Shown: piece after piece, positions 11,451 to 23,760 of the stretch
Layout: each line of letters begins with the position of its first letter
Position numbering within the stretch: position 1 is the stretch's first letter
NCBI GenBank assembly: GCA_003255025.1
Contig: QANY01002785.1
Span: 1,334,043 to 1,398,042, forward strand
Direction of reading: 5' to 3'
From: Datisca glomerata
Lineage: Eukaryota; Streptophyta; Magnoliopsida; Cucurbitales; Datiscaceae
Length of the DNA stretch: 64,000 nt
The notes under the pieces: model-generated
Databases searched by the model: none
What the model was told of the DNA's origin: nothing
What the model saw: the letters and a program-made list of their open reading frames with translations, nothing else
Program-made: the position numbers and the translations under genes

Positions 11451-12200
11451 ATCCTACAAGCAAGCAGACCCAAGTTGCTGCCATGTAAAGTCCATTAGAT
11501 GCCATTTCCATGCCCAATTATTTTCTTCAAGCTCTTGTTCGTGAATTGGAAACCAAAGTCCAAGGCGTGAGATGCCAAGCTCTAGCCCGTGAAGTAGAAT
11601 GCCCATCCTCCAATCAAACAAGCACATTCCAAGTATCTAACCCACACAACAACTAGCCCAAGTCAAATTGCATCAAGCTCAAATGTGTTGCCAAATTAGG
11701 CTCATTTAGGGAAGTAATCCATTTTTTAAACACAAGTAAGAGAATGATAAAAATAGTTATATTTGTAAGAACGATATTTTTTTTAACAATAATTTTTTTC
11801 TGATAAAATTATAAAATTTTATGTACATGTATACTATGATATTTTTTTATATTTCATAATATATTTTAATACACCATGATATATTTTAATATATTTTTAT
11901 ATACAATCAGTGATAATTATATATAATAAATACATTATCTTACAAATCACCAAAATCAAATATTTTCCCACACCCAAACCCTCCTCCTCCTCTTCTTCAC
12001 CTTTCTCTCGCCTGCTTTGAAAATCCTCTTATCCATTTGTCTCCAACTAACTATTTTGAAAGAGTCTGTTATTTTCCGGTTCTAGGGTTTTAAGAAAAGT
12101 TGAAGGAGGCTAAGAAGAATCTAGCGCCAGCGAAGGTTTACACTTGAATCGACTAGTTAATTTATCTGCTGTATAGATTTTCCCGTAATTTAGGATGACC
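11451..12200. other. AT-rich nuclear spacer with possible 5' leader
   Basis: About 11730-11960 is strongly AT-rich, with repeated ATATTTT/TAATATATTTT runs, as in plant intergenic or matrix-attachment DNA. From about 11960, pyrimidine-rich (CTCCTCCTCTTCTTCACC) and TCTAGGGTTTTAAG sequence resembles the leader of a plant gene ahead of the frame at 12226. Confidence 0.4.
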
Positions 12201-12231
12201 TCCATTTGCAGAAGGAGGAGAGGCATTGAAG

Positions 12232-12408
12232 ATGCCATCTCAGTTCACCCATCCTTTCAAAATTAGGAGGAGCAAGATCGCAGTGATCTCCACTATGGTT
12301 TTAGCAGCCTTGGTTATTGCATTGCTGAATTTGGTTGAAGGTTTTATCAATGGGAGAAAGAGAGAGCTGAGAAGACAGCAAGAAACTTTAAAGCTTTGGA
12401 TTGGATGA
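12232..12408 (+). CDS. Possible small single-span membrane protein
   Basis: From the ATG at 12232 (preferred over 12226) the frame encodes about 58 residues: a basic N terminus, a hydrophobic span (VISTMVLAALVIALLNLVEG) and a basic tail (GRKRELRRQQE). This is the order of a short type II or tail-type membrane peptide. The upstream DNA looks like a plant leader, but a short frame starting at ATG 12194 overlaps it and would hinder translation. I do not recognise a family. It may be a first exon of a decayed gene or a chance frame. Confidence 0.3.
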   Translation: MPSQFTHPFKIRRSKIAVISTMVLAALVIALLNLVEGFINGRKRELRRQQETLKLWIG

Positions 12409-12639
12409 GAGTTGACACAGGTGAAAAGGCGAAGGCCATAGACTGATGCTTGTGGTAGCCATTGTACATAATACTGCTGCTAAAGATATTTCATTCCTTC
12501 CGATATCTGACGGGATTTTATCTTCTCTTTTATTACGGAAAAATCAGCCTTTGTACAGATGAAGTAATTTTGGGCCATTGACTAAAACAACAAAATAAAA
12601 TGGCTCATACACCTAAATTTCCTTCCAAATTATGCCATC

Positions 12640-13019
12640 AGTGAGTTCATCCAACTGAGGCAGGAGGTGTTTTGCAAGAAACTATCCAGTTGTTTCATAT
12701 TCCTAGATATTTCCTAATCCCTCATTGTTTCCTATTCCCTCATAGTTTCCTATTTTCTCTTGTTTTCTGCTCTTAATTGGAACAATATTTGCTAACTTAG
12801 AGAATAGAAAGTAAGAGTTTAAGGAAACTAACTTTTTTAGGTGGAGAAATTAGGAGACTTGAGAGCTCTCCTCCTCCCTATAAATAATGAGTTTGACCAA
12901 CCACTTTAGAACATCTTTTAATTAATTTCTTTCCATCTATCTTCCTAGAGACTTGCAGTTCTTCTCATTTTCTCCCTCTAGAACTTGTGAGATGAGTTGT
13001 AAGTTAGACTAGAGTTTCA
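12640..13019. other. LTR-like or promoter-like fragment
   Basis: The stretch has imperfect repeats of a TTTCCTATTCCCTCA type (12710-12765), then a TATA-box-like CCTATAAATAATG at about 12888-12900, about 120 bp before the Athila-like RT remnant starts. It may be a piece of an LTR. I found no matching partner in the window. Confidence 0.3.
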
Positions 13020-15413
13020 TCCATATTGACATGTAAAGGTTATTCTCTCATGATCTTCAGGTGCTTAACAATCTGATTATATCCCGAATACACATCTAGG
13101 AAACATTAGTATTCCTTTACCGCTAATTTGTCCAACATCAGATTAAGGAATGGTAGAGGCAAGTGATACTTCATTGTGGCCTTATTTAGCTTCCTATAAT
13201 TCATGCAAACTCCCGGCCTATAACAGTCATTTGTTGGTATCAACTCATTGTTCTCATTAGCAATCACTATTACACCTCCCTTTTTTGCACACATTGTACT
13301 AGACTCACCCATGCACTATCTGAAATAGGATATATAATTCCAGCATTTAGCCACTTAATTATTTCCTTTTTCACCACTTGTTTTGTAATTGAATTTAGCC
13401 TTCGTTGCTATTCAAATGAGCTACTATTACTTTCCTCAAGCAGAATTTTGTGCATGCAAATAGAAGGATTGGTTCCTTTAATGTCAGCCATTTTCCAGCC
13501 TACTGTCTTCTTGTACCTTCTTAACTATTCATTTTCCATGCTTAAAGATGAGGAGATAATAACTAGTAAGGTGCTCTCTTCACCAAGATAAGCATATTTC
13601 AAATGAGATGGTAAAGGTTTTAATTCCAAAATGGCTGGCGACTCAATAGATGTAAATCAAGGTTTGAATTTCCTCTTAGACAATTCCAATGGCTTAAACT
13701 CTCTTCCAACCTTGAATAATGGTTGTTTAACTTCTAACCATGTCATTTCAGCATCTTCTAGGTCATTGCTATAGTTCTCAAAGTCATTAAAAGTCAAAGC
13801 TGAAAATTTAAATATGTTGCAGCTTCTGCTTAACTTCGCCACCATGATAGAGTCGATTGCTCTTGTAGCTGAGCATTCCTCCACATCATCGTCAGTAATT
13901 TCATAGCATTAAACATATAACAAGTAAGTTACTGATTGTTTAACCTCATTGAAGTGTTTTTTGGTGAAGCTTCTTCTTTAACTCTTTCTACAAGTAGGAT
14001 TTCTCATTTGTCAAGTGAGCTAAATATTTTTCGACTTCTCAGATTGATGGCTTTGCAATACTCTTTACCCTCTCTCCTTAGATTCTCAGTATTGCTTGGT
14101 ATAGTTACTTGAGGTCTGGTGTTCATAGTATTTACTAACTGTCCTACTTGATTCTCCAAGATTCTAAGTGATACAGCTTGGCTTTGAATCATTACTGATT
14201 GATTCTGAGTGACAGGTTTATTCTTTACTATGTATTTTTTCAACAAATTTTCAAGTGTACCAGGATTCTCATTTGGGTTGTTCTTTTGCATTTGAGGTTG
14301 TTGTGAAAATCATGGGGGGTAAGATTGTCTGTTTGTGAATCTGAGGTGCTACTCCTTGATTAATCCAGGAAACATTTAGATATTTTCTCTAACCAGGGTT
14401 ATAGGTATTGGAACATGGATTGTTGTTTCTGTTGAAGTTTCTCACATAGTTGACTGCAGCAGAGTTACTAGGACATCTTTCAAACATATGTTCTCCATAA
14501 TAAACACATGAAGCTTCAGCAACTTGGTTCATTAATTGACTCATTCCTTGATTATAAAATAGTGATGATATCATGCTTAATGACTTAATCATGTTGGTCA
14601 ATGATGAAACTTGTGCTGTCAAAGCTGTAACAACATCTACATCATTCACATTTGCAACTATTTTACCTGATGCAACTCTTAAAGTTAGCCATTGATAATT
14701 GTTGCTAGTTATCCTCTCAAGAATGTTATATGCTTCATTATAAGATTTTGACAGAATGGCTTCATTTGCTGAGGCATCCACCATGAGCCTAGTGGAAGAA
14801 TTCAAACTATTGTAAAATGTTTCCATTTAGATGTAGTACGGAATGTCTTTAAATGCATCCTAGCCTACTCTGTGCACTAGGGATTTTAAATGCATCCTAG
14901 CCTCCATAAACAACCTGAGATGAAGATGAGGATCTTCAGTAGGCAACCCATTAAACTATCTCATAGTTTGAAGCATTTGGAACATCACTGATTCAACTCA
15001 AATTTTGGTGCTTGAATTTCTAGCCTCAGAATCCCAGGGTTCATAGCTTGAGGGGTAAGTATTGCATAGTCTCTTATGGACATTTCTCTGTCATCTACTA
15101 TACCAATGACATTGTTACCATTGTTAGTGTTATTGACATTCTGATTGTAGTTTTCATTAAGGACTACTCTTTCTTCATTGATTGACATATCTCCCACTGC
15201 AGATAATCCTCTATGTTCACTCCTTAACTGCCTTAGAGTTTTACCAATCTTTGGATCAAGAGTAAATTCAAGTGATTGTTGTTTATGCATAAAATAAATT
15301 CAAAATATTAGGAGAGAAGTAGTAGATTTCTATATAGCAATCTAGATATTAAGTCTAAACTAATTTAAACAGCTAAGTTCTTCCCTCAATCCTAAAAACC
15401 CGTGCTAGAAACA
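13020..15413 (-). mobile_element. Athila-like Gypsy remnant: gag and start of reverse transcriptase
   Basis: Reading the minus strand from the LTR inward: a gag start (14985-15290) ending IQAPKFELN; a gag core (14389-14826) with FYNSLNSSTR, SYNEAYNILE, SNNYQW and ALTAQVSSL, then a CCHC-like C-x-Y-C part and NPCSNTYNPG; a gag tail (14004-14291) with LENQVGQLVNTMNTRPQ and KAINLRSRK; a linker with LELKPLPSHLKYAYLGEEST (about 13560-13630); and the start of RT (13030-13312) with PTNDCYRPGVCMNYRKLNKA and CFLDVYSGYNQI. All frames are broken by stops. It ends near 13020 inside RT, so most of pol and the other LTR are missing. The gag features are those of the Athila lineage. Confidence 0.85.
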
Positions 15414-16810
15414 TGTTGTGTGTGATATGAACGCAAGTGCACAACAAGTAGTAAAGTGATAAGTTATTGTCATTCTCCACATGGATTGAAAAAACAATTA
15501 GCTAATTAAAATCTATTCAAAACCAAATTAAACTTACTAAAAGGAAAGGAGAATGATGATTAATAATTCCTAATGTCAATGCAGAATGACGTTGATCGAA
15601 GGTGAGTCAAAAGCATAAGCAATTAAAATGTAATCGATTGTTGGATAGGCTAGAATGATTAGTTCCCCTTTGTGCTATCAATGTTGACTTAAACCTGTTT
15701 TAACTGCTATAGCATTACTAGCAACATTAACCTTAACTTACTTATGTATAAGTGATTTCCAACCATATAGCTCAACTCTTAATTAAACCTAACTTATTCC
15801 TAAGCTAGAGTAAAATCAAGATCTCTGATTAATGGTTCTCATTGTTTAATCACAAAATAATCAAGCAAACATGAATAAGTCAAGTTAGATCTGTTGATCG
15901 AAATCATTCCAGTATTCAAATTAATGGGTTTCTCATACATTGATGGCCAGCCAAATAATGAGATTAAACATTAAACACACTTAATAAAATGCTACTAGAT
16001 TAGCAGAACTTAGTCAAGATTAATAACTTAAAGGTTCATCAATCGTTCCACCTAAAAAGGATTAGCTCATATTGCGCTTAAGGACAATATCAAGCAATAT
16101 CTCAACCATTAAAATACATAATAATAAGCTTAAAAGAAGGAAAAAAATACAAAAGTAAAACAAAGGATAAATAAGGAATATCGAAAGAATAAATAAGGAA
16201 TATAGAAAGAATAAATGAATATCCTCCAATATTGTCTTCTTCCTCTTCGTCCTCTCTTTCCTTTTATGTACTATTCCTTCCTTTTCTTTGAAATTTTGTC
16301 TACTATTCTCAATGCAAGATGTTTGCTTTCTCATCCAAAGGATGTACTTTCGATATATAGGACTTCAAAACTAGTCATCAAAATAAAAAGGGGACATTTG
16401 TCGAGTAGCATAAAAGGTTGGGGACCACATGATGATAAGCGCTGCTAGTTGTCCAATGATTTTTTATTCGCACGAGCTTTTTACTCACTTTTAGGTGCCA
16501 ACTAGATTAAACGATGGAACATTTTCCATGTATGCACATCCATTGTTTTAGCAATGCTATATCCTTATATTGTAGCATTAAGCCAATTGATTCCCAGCTT
16601 TGAAGTCTTACACCAGAAACGACAAAATAAGTGCAATACTGCTCATTTAATACCAATTTCAGCTAAAAAGATGAACTCATCCTATTAAAGATATTAAAGA
16701 AAGTAAAAGCATTAAAATGATAAAATAAAACTTAAAAAAAAATCAATCTTAAATTCCTAATTAATTAAGCTTGAAAATTAGTATATAAATCTAATTTCTT
16801 AGAGATATCA
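15414..16810 (-). repeat. Athila-like LTR, copy A
   Basis: This stretch begins TGTTGTGTG and ends TATCA, so read on the minus strand it starts TGATATCT and ends ACACAACA. It is clearly related along its length to 53786-54267 plus 57623-58595: CTCCACATGGA near the left end, TTCCCCT upstream of the centre, ATCCTCC followed by TTGTCTTCTTCCT, and AAAGGATGTACTT followed by CGATATATAGGAC (a probable TATA region). It adjoins the gag remnant as a 5' LTR should in a minus-strand element. The two copies are well diverged, so they come from different, old insertions of one family. Confidence 0.75.
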
Positions 16811-16999
16811 ATTGGCTTAGTGGAGAGTCAAGGTTTCAACGTATCTTTGCGCCTAGCTCTTGATGTCCTTTAAGCCTCGTGCCAACATGTATGAATCAGG
16901 AATCCTATCAATGTGCTCGATCCTCATCACAAAGAACATGTGGCAGCAATGCCTCCCATTGATTCATTTTTCATACATGATCTTTTATTTGTTTCGATT

Positions 17000-18470
17000 C
17001 TTTTATATATATAACCATCTATAAATTATTTGATTTGTGAAATGAATTCAATGAATATTTCTACTCATTCACATTGTCTATCTTTCTTTTTAAACAAAAC
17101 AAAGGCTCCTTCTGTATATCACGACATACTTTAAGTGCGTTTACGAAACTGATTTCCCGTCATTAAATTTAGCTTCTTTTTCTTCCTTCCAAAGTCAATC
17201 AAATTCTCGACCTACTTCCCATCAAACTTCCACAACTTCAGCTTAGCTTTCAAAAATCTATTTTAGAATGTACATACCTTCACACTGTTCTGTAGTACGC
17301 ATCCCCCAAATACTCTTTCCAATTGAAAAGCCTCTGCCCAAAGGATCGCTTTGATTATACATCTCCGTTGCCGACTTGCTGGTTGAAAGATTGTAAGTTT
17401 TAAAAAAGTTTGTCACACGCCTAAAAAATTATTGACCTCGTACACATAATTCATGACACGAGAAAGGCTATATCGAAACCTTTACTCTTCGCGTTTGCTG
17501 CTGCATTCTTTTCGAGATGGCATGAACAATGTCGGTGATGCAATTAAGAAGCACCGTTAAAATGGCCTTCTACATGGCTTTTTCCTATCCATAATGATTG
17601 GCCGAGGCGTCTTTTATATCATGGTTTCCAAAAATGTTTCAAGCACCCACATTTATATCTCAACCGTTTCATCGACCAGCGGCGCACAAGCAAACACAAT
17701 AATCATATTATGATTGTTAATTCCATCGAATACACACAACTGCTTCTTCAAAGTGTTTCAATTGTATGTTGTGTAAAAATGTGACTACGTCGCCTGAATA
17801 ATGGTAATAAGTTGGTAAATTGAATCTGCCCAAAATACGTTGGCCAACCCATTCGAGTCATCAACCGAGTACTTGCAAAACAGGTCTAGATCAATTGCAA
17901 TTATGCCCTCTAAGAGTGCAAATGTCATTTCAACATTTGTGTCCACTATCTCAGATTTGTGTTGACTACTCATTTGATTGTACAAGTCCTTTTGCATGCA
18001 GCCAACATTTTCATAATTGCACGACTAGTTCACCATATGGTCCATTACTTCACATGGTCACACTCTGAGGGCATGTAACCCCTTGCCTGTGCGATATCAC
18101 CCATACTAACGCGTCTCAAACGAAGGAATGGAAAATGACTAGGCTTGTGCAATTGATGATTCAGTTTTGGTTCAAAGTGTCATACCATAAACTTTCTTGA
18201 AGTTTTGTCCAAGTTGATTCTCATACTTACTTTACATCTTGTTCGTGTCAACAAATTAGGTTCCTTATTCCTCTTTAAGGATTTTTCAGTACAAAAACCT
18301 TCTTCCAAACAGACCCATCTTCCGCATGTCGTCCCTCTGTGAAAAAAATGATAGATTTTGTGTAATTATGGAAGAATTGTTCGTCTTGATCCACATCGTC
18401 AAATTATTTATCGACAGCATCGTCACTTGTCCTTGAACCTGAAGAATTTGAAAATTCACTCTAGGAGATA
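17000..18470 (-). pseudogene. FAR1/FHY3-type MULE transposase remnant
   Basis: The minus strand encodes MQKDLYNQMSSQHKSEI, then LLEGIIAIDLDLFCKYSVDD, NGLANVFWADS (17785-17997). Further on, across stops, come segments like DYACFGDVVTF, a NNHNMIIVFACAP block, LVDETVE, WVLETFLE and a decayed CH-LC zinc-site region (17500-17750). These are in the order of the FAR1-type MULE transposase: region before the catalytic domain, first Asp motif, second Asp. Host FAR1 genes share it, but the heavy decay and surroundings favour a transposon. No terminal repeats were identified. Confidence 0.75.
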
Positions 18471-20223
18471 AAACGGAGGTCTGTCACTCTAATAAAACTT
18501 GTATTATTGCACTAGATGGAACATGTGTGAATACTACATTAACTAAAATGGTTAAATCATAACTAACCAAAGGACCCGATCTATTAAAAATAACCTTTCT
18601 TGAGGGCCTGAAGACAAGAAGGGGTTCAAATCAAATCTAATGAATGGCGAGCAACCGTCAGTTATGAACCTGGGTATATCTTTATTTAGTCCTTATCAAT
18701 GACATTTACTTGAATCATGATGTTAATTGATTTGACTTATGCTATTATTACACACATATTACAAGGAAAATCATGATTAATGGATTACGAAGAGTTGTTT
18801 ATACATTGAAAGTGGAGGCTAAAACAATTATACTTATTCAGACCTGAAATTGATTCTCTAAGAAAACTAATTACTTATACACCTTAGATCGTTCGACCAC
18901 CCCGATTTCAAAGAGGAAGAAGAGGGAGAATGGACACAGCCCCCAAAAGCCAGCAGCCCGCATTTTCACAAGTCACAATCGTGCATAGCGAATTTTTTCA
19001 TTTATATATTACTAGAAAAATCGTATACCCTTATTACAAAAATTGATGACTTACAAAAAATAAAGGAACTTAAGAGTTTTATTTGACCCTTCCTCTCGAC
19101 ATCATTCCCCTTCTAAGTTGAAATTTATTGTCTTGTTTCAATGGTGTTGAGGTGCTGTGAAACTGCTGGTCGAACGTGACGTTTATGTTTGAACGTTTGG
19201 CGAGGCGGCTTGGTTTATGATCCACTCTCTCACTTCATTCAGGCGGTTATTGAACATCTTAAGAATTATATCAACTCTTTCGATGTTTGAATCTCATTTC
19301 TGCATAATATTACAAGCTAAACCCCATGAAAGCCGCAACATTAACTTACCAAACTTCTATCGAACGTAGCCTTTTAGGTCATCCGCCGATGCCATGAATT
19401 TTATTGCATAGACATTAGAGTCTCCCTACAATATAAAAGTAATAATACTTGAATGTAGCATGAAGTATATGCACCCGCCAAATGATGATTGACCATGTAC
19501 GTGTCAACTCACCAGTTGTCTTGCCTAGAGACAACCTTACCTTGTGAGACTCGAGAACTGTTGAAACTACCGATATTGTCATTCAAAGATCGAAGTTCAC
19601 CCACACACAATTTATCCAACTTTGATAATCACACCGTTGTAATTTGTCAGCGTATACTAAGTTCAATAAAACATGACTCACCTAACTTATAATGAAATTA
19701 GAATACTTACTACGTCTGTTATACTCTGTAGACGCTCTGCTTTACACTGTTTATTGGGCAAGGTGTTCCACAAATCCATAGTTCGATCAGCAACGCGGAT
19801 GAAGACCAAAACCATTGGCTACCATTGTCATTCACGGGAATGTATATCTACACTAGCTAGGACAATCATATTTTAATAGTGTATTAATAACCAGTACTAG
19901 CACATGCACTCGCTTCATCTTCGTTTTCTTGTAGATTCTTGATGTGGATTTAATACATATTTACTGTAACTCTTGGAAACTTTTCAGGTTCAGATAACTG
20001 CAAAGACTCAATAAACCAACTACAAACAACAGAAAGCATCATAGATGCAAACTATGATGCAAACAATGTCTCCCTTCTTCCTCATACTTTGCTTTGTTAG
20101 TGAGCAAACATATCGATGGTTTATTAGAGCTCCACTACTTAGTGTTATAATAACAAAGGAGAATAGGAAGTTTACATAGAACGATACACCATTGATGCTC
20201 GCACTTATGTCAACATTGACCCA
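18471..20223. other. Unassigned stretch between MULE and Copia remnants
   Basis: No coding match. It may include the N-terminal part of the MULE and non-coding transposon DNA. Short frames at 19489-19692 and 19673-19876 (plus) are not recognisable. Confidence 0.3.
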
Positions 20224-20408
20224 ATGTTGTGGACCAAAGGTGCGCATGGCCTCTTGTTGAAGAAAGAGAAGTAAAAGCTGCAGCCTCAGAAGAAAATCTT
20301 CATCATAGGCAAAAGAGGGAAGCAGAACAGAAACTNGAGATCAGAACCAAAAGGTTCATCATTTCTACAGCTCATCATTTTCCTTTTAAGATCAGAATCA
20401 TTTCTACA

Positions 20409-20420
20409 TGGTATCAAAGC
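20409..20420 (+). other. Primer-binding site of a Copia element (initiator Met tRNA)
   Basis: TGGTATCAAAGC is the usual plant Copia primer-binding site complementary to the 3' end of initiator tRNA-Met (one A for G). It directly follows TTTCTACA, a proper LTR end (CA). It places the LTR just to the left; its left end was not settled, though TGTTGTGGACC at 20224 is a candidate. Confidence 0.7.
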
Positions 20421-20443
20421 AATGATTCTGAGAGCCAACACAT

Positions 20444-22131
20444 ATGGCAGAACCATCAACCTCCGGCCAGCTTCACCACCATGACACCAATCCCAGACTG
20501 ACCTCCATCCTGCTCACTGGCCACAACTACATACCGTGGGTCAGGGCGGCTCAGGTGAGCCTGAAAGGAGAGGCAGACTGGGTTTCGTGGACGGCAGTAT
20601 GCCAAGACCATACCGAAACTCAGAGGAATGGGACATCATAGACAGCCAGGTAATGACCTGGATAACTAATTCAATAGACCCAAAACTCAGTGAAATCTTT
20701 TATTTTTGTGAAACAGGACAGGAACTCTGGGAAGAAATCTGGAGCAACTATTGTGAACAAAACAATTTTGCGCAAGTCTTTGAACTTAAACGAAAGATCT
20801 CCCAAGCAAAATAGGGGGACAGATCAGTACCGGAGCTAACCGGGTTTTTAAAATCTAAGTTCAAAGAGCTTGAAACCCTGAGACAGATGACCACTGACCT
20901 GAAGGAACTCCAAGAGCGGGCTGAGCAGGATATGGTTTTCCACTTCTTGACGGCTCTCGACTCAAGCTACGAAACATTCCGAGCTCAGATCTTGATGTCG
21001 AAAGAGAAGCCAACTTTTGCCATGGTCTCAGCCATGGTTCAAAGAGAGGAAACCAGGCGACGAGTAATAAGTACCAGAGATGAAAAGGAGGAGGCACTAG
21101 CCATGGCGACCTGCGGCTCCCTCGGAAACCCTAACCCTAAGGAAGGGGGAAGGCACCGCGGACAGCCAGGCGAGCCAGTGAAATGCAGCCACTGCCGAAA
21201 GGAAGGGCACACCCACGACCGGTGCTGGAACCTGCACCCTCATCTCCGGCAGAACCAGAGAAAGCTCCAGAACGAGCGAGGGAGCTGCGCGAAGAGTGAC
21301 GAGCGAGGAGGCTCCGCGAAAACATTTCCTTTTTATACCGAGGGTTTCAGTGGAGCGGGTCACGGGTTAGGACCCGACCCAGACCGCAGAGCACACAAGA
21401 CAGACGGACCCGGTTCGGGTAATGGGTACCGACCCGACCGAATGGAAGAAATAGACAGATCCGGATCCATTAGATCAGACCTGCACCCAGACAACAACGC
21501 ACAGATGGCTACACTGCTCAAACAATTCAGAGAATTTTTGCGCGATACCTCAGGTTCATCCATTTGCAATACTGTCAATTATTTTTCTAAATCTGTAAAT
21601 TTTTGTCCTAACTTAGAACACTGGATAATAGACTCTGGTGCCTCCGACCACATGACTCATAACACAAAAAATCTACACAGTCTCACTAAATTAGAAAAAC
21701 CACAACACGTGACGGTAGCCAATGAAAATAAAGTTCCAATTTTTGGCATAGGGTCCACCACACTCTTCACAAAAACCATTAACAACATACTTTGTCTACC
21801 CAATTTTAACTCCAATCTCCTATCCGTCAGTAAAATAACCAAAGACTTAAACTGCAATGTTACTTTTTCACCTGACAAAGTAATATTTCAGGATCGAGTC
21901 ACCGGGAGGAAGATTGGTGAAGGAAAATTTAGACACGGTCTGTACTACTTAGAAGATACCAACAAAACATGCATGGCCACCTCCAGTACAGTACCAAAAG
22001 ATAAAATATTACATTGGAGATTCGGTCATCCCTCCGACAAAATCCTAAACAAATTACTTGGTTGTAATTCAGACCAGAACCCATATTTCGATGAACATGG
22101 CACTGAGATACAGACTCCCTCGTACCTATAA
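20444..22131 (+). pseudogene. Copia gag and protease, broken before integrase core
   Basis: A gag start at 20444 reads PRLTSILLTGHNYIPWV, then shifts frame to GFVDGSMPRPY, EEWDIIDSQVMTWITNSIDP and a Copia gag core up to a stop at about 20812. A second long frame (20887-22131) holds the gag end (AEQDMVFHFLTALDSSYETF), a zinc knuckle (CSHCRKEGHTHDRC, about 21184-21225), the protease active site (WIIDSGASDHMT, about 21621-21656), the LLSVSKITKDL block, and the pre-integrase HWRFGHPS (about 22014). It stops soon after, with no integrase core, RT or RNase H. The neighbouring Sirevirus-like element starts 300 bp to the right, so this element was cut short. Confidence 0.9.
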
Positions 22132-22438
22132 TATCCGACGATCACTATCGGACATCAAGTTCAAATACAACATGTTAATAAAAGTGAATGGGACCATTTT
22201 CAAATCGTAAAGGCCAATACTGACTTTGATGAATGAGTACCAATTCTAAAATCATCATCTGAAGAGGATGAGGAAAAAGAAGTTGCATCTAGACAAGATG
22301 ATTAGAAGGCTAATGCATCTAAATTAGAAATCAAATCTAGAAATGTGATAAATTTTATCCTCTTTTCACCCTCCCACTCATGCCTCTCTTTGATGATATG
22401 TAGTCGGAGAGTACGGACATAAAAAATAGTTGTAGTAT
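22132..22438. other. Junk between Copia remnant and next LTR
   Basis: A few in-frame residues may continue the Copia remnant, including an acidic run (SSSEEDEEKE). No domain is seen. Confidence 0.4.
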
Positions 22439-23275
22439 TGTTTACTCTAGTCAATGTGACAATTTTGATTATGTAAAATAATACGTGGACTAAAATTTTA
22501 ATTAATAAATAAAGTGAAAATAAGGTTGAAAAGACTTCATGTTAAGTGTTTATGCAAAAAGAATAAAGGGCAACGGAGTCGTAAATGGTGAGATATACGT
22601 GACATGTTACGAATGGCACGAACCTTATCAAACGAACTCCAAATGGCCTAAACCAAAGTTAGGGAACTCATAATGCTGCAAGGAATGTAAAACTGGACCG
22701 AATCGCTCATGAACCAGGCCACAAAGACTGAACCAGACAAAATTCTATGAAAATTTCAAGGCCCAGTTCACCCCGATTCAGTGTCCAAACTGGCTCATTT
22801 TTTATAGTGAACCCGGTCATACCAGTGGGAAACCGAAAAAACTGGTATGGAATCAGTCAGACAATACCCTAACTAGTTTTGCAATTAAGGCAATTACTTG
22901 CCTAATTTCCAAACCAGTTCATCCGATGGGGAAACCGGTATGATCGATTTGTCAAAAAGGAAACTCTTCCTTAATTGATGACCAGCGCATCCGATTCTCC
23001 AATCAGTCCGATCAGTTTCAATAGGTTTTTCAACCCATTAAATACGCCACGCCTCTTTCAACTCCACTACACATTTCCACATCTCACCACTCCTTTCTGA
23101 CAAAGTTCTGTAGAGTTTTATATTAAGGAATGTATTTTGAGCAAAAATTTGAGAAATATTCAAGAAAGAAGCTAGAATTTATTCTGATAAAAAATAGAGA
23201 GATCTACTCTTTGAGAGAGTGAGTGATTCTATAAGGGATTCAAAGATCTCGACCGAGTTGCATTGTCAAGGTTTG
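22439..23275 (+). repeat. 5' LTR of the Sirevirus-like element, left part
   Basis: It starts TGTTTACTCTAG and aligns with 34992-35760. Shared landmarks are AAAGTGAAAATAAGGTTGAAAA, GGCAATTACTTGCCTA, AAGGAAAC(T/A)CTTCCTTAATTGA, CAATAGGTTTTTCAACCC followed by TAAATAC (TATA region), and TTTGAGAGAGTGA. It breaks off after CAAGGTTTG where the Gypsy element entered. Confidence 0.85.
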
Positions 23276-23760
23276 TGTAACAACCCAAAAATTTATCCAA
23301 TAATTCCTTTAATAATGTATGTAAATAAAACTCACAGAGGCTATGTCAAAATGATATTTTCTTTAAAAACTAACCACGTTGAAAATTAAAACTTAAACAA
23401 AGTCTGATTTATTATGAAAAATTTCAAAACGTCATATACCGCAGATTACTACGTCATAATTATTTGATGAAAGAAAAAAAATAGATGTTAAACTTTAACA
23501 AAACAAAATAAAACTTGTAATGTTTTCAAAATGACTTTGACTTTAGTCTGGTGCCAGAGACTCTAGACTTCATCTGGCATGAAAACATCATCCTCATCTG
23601 AAATTTTTTAGAATAAAATAGAGTTAATATAAAAATATACTCAGTAATTAAAACTGTACATACATAATATCTCACAAAACACTCTCATACAAGGCATGTC
23701 ATTTCATTTTACAGAGTTCTATGTGCAAACTTATCATTCGTTCAGATCATTCAAGGTTTG
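23276..23760. repeat. 485 bp tandem duplication of the Gypsy left end
   Basis: The sequence from TGTAACAACCC at 23276 repeats from 23761, with the same host-flank bases (TCAAGGTTTG) before each start. So the duplicated unit includes host flank plus the first about 475 bp of the element and arose after insertion. The right join (CAGATCATTCAAGG against CAGATCATTCATAT) shares TTCA as microhomology. Confidence 0.85.

Noticed and set aside
21137..21578. Minus-strand frames of 62-88 codons
   Set aside because: They are antisense to the Copia gag zinc-knuckle region, whose plus-strand reading is clear.
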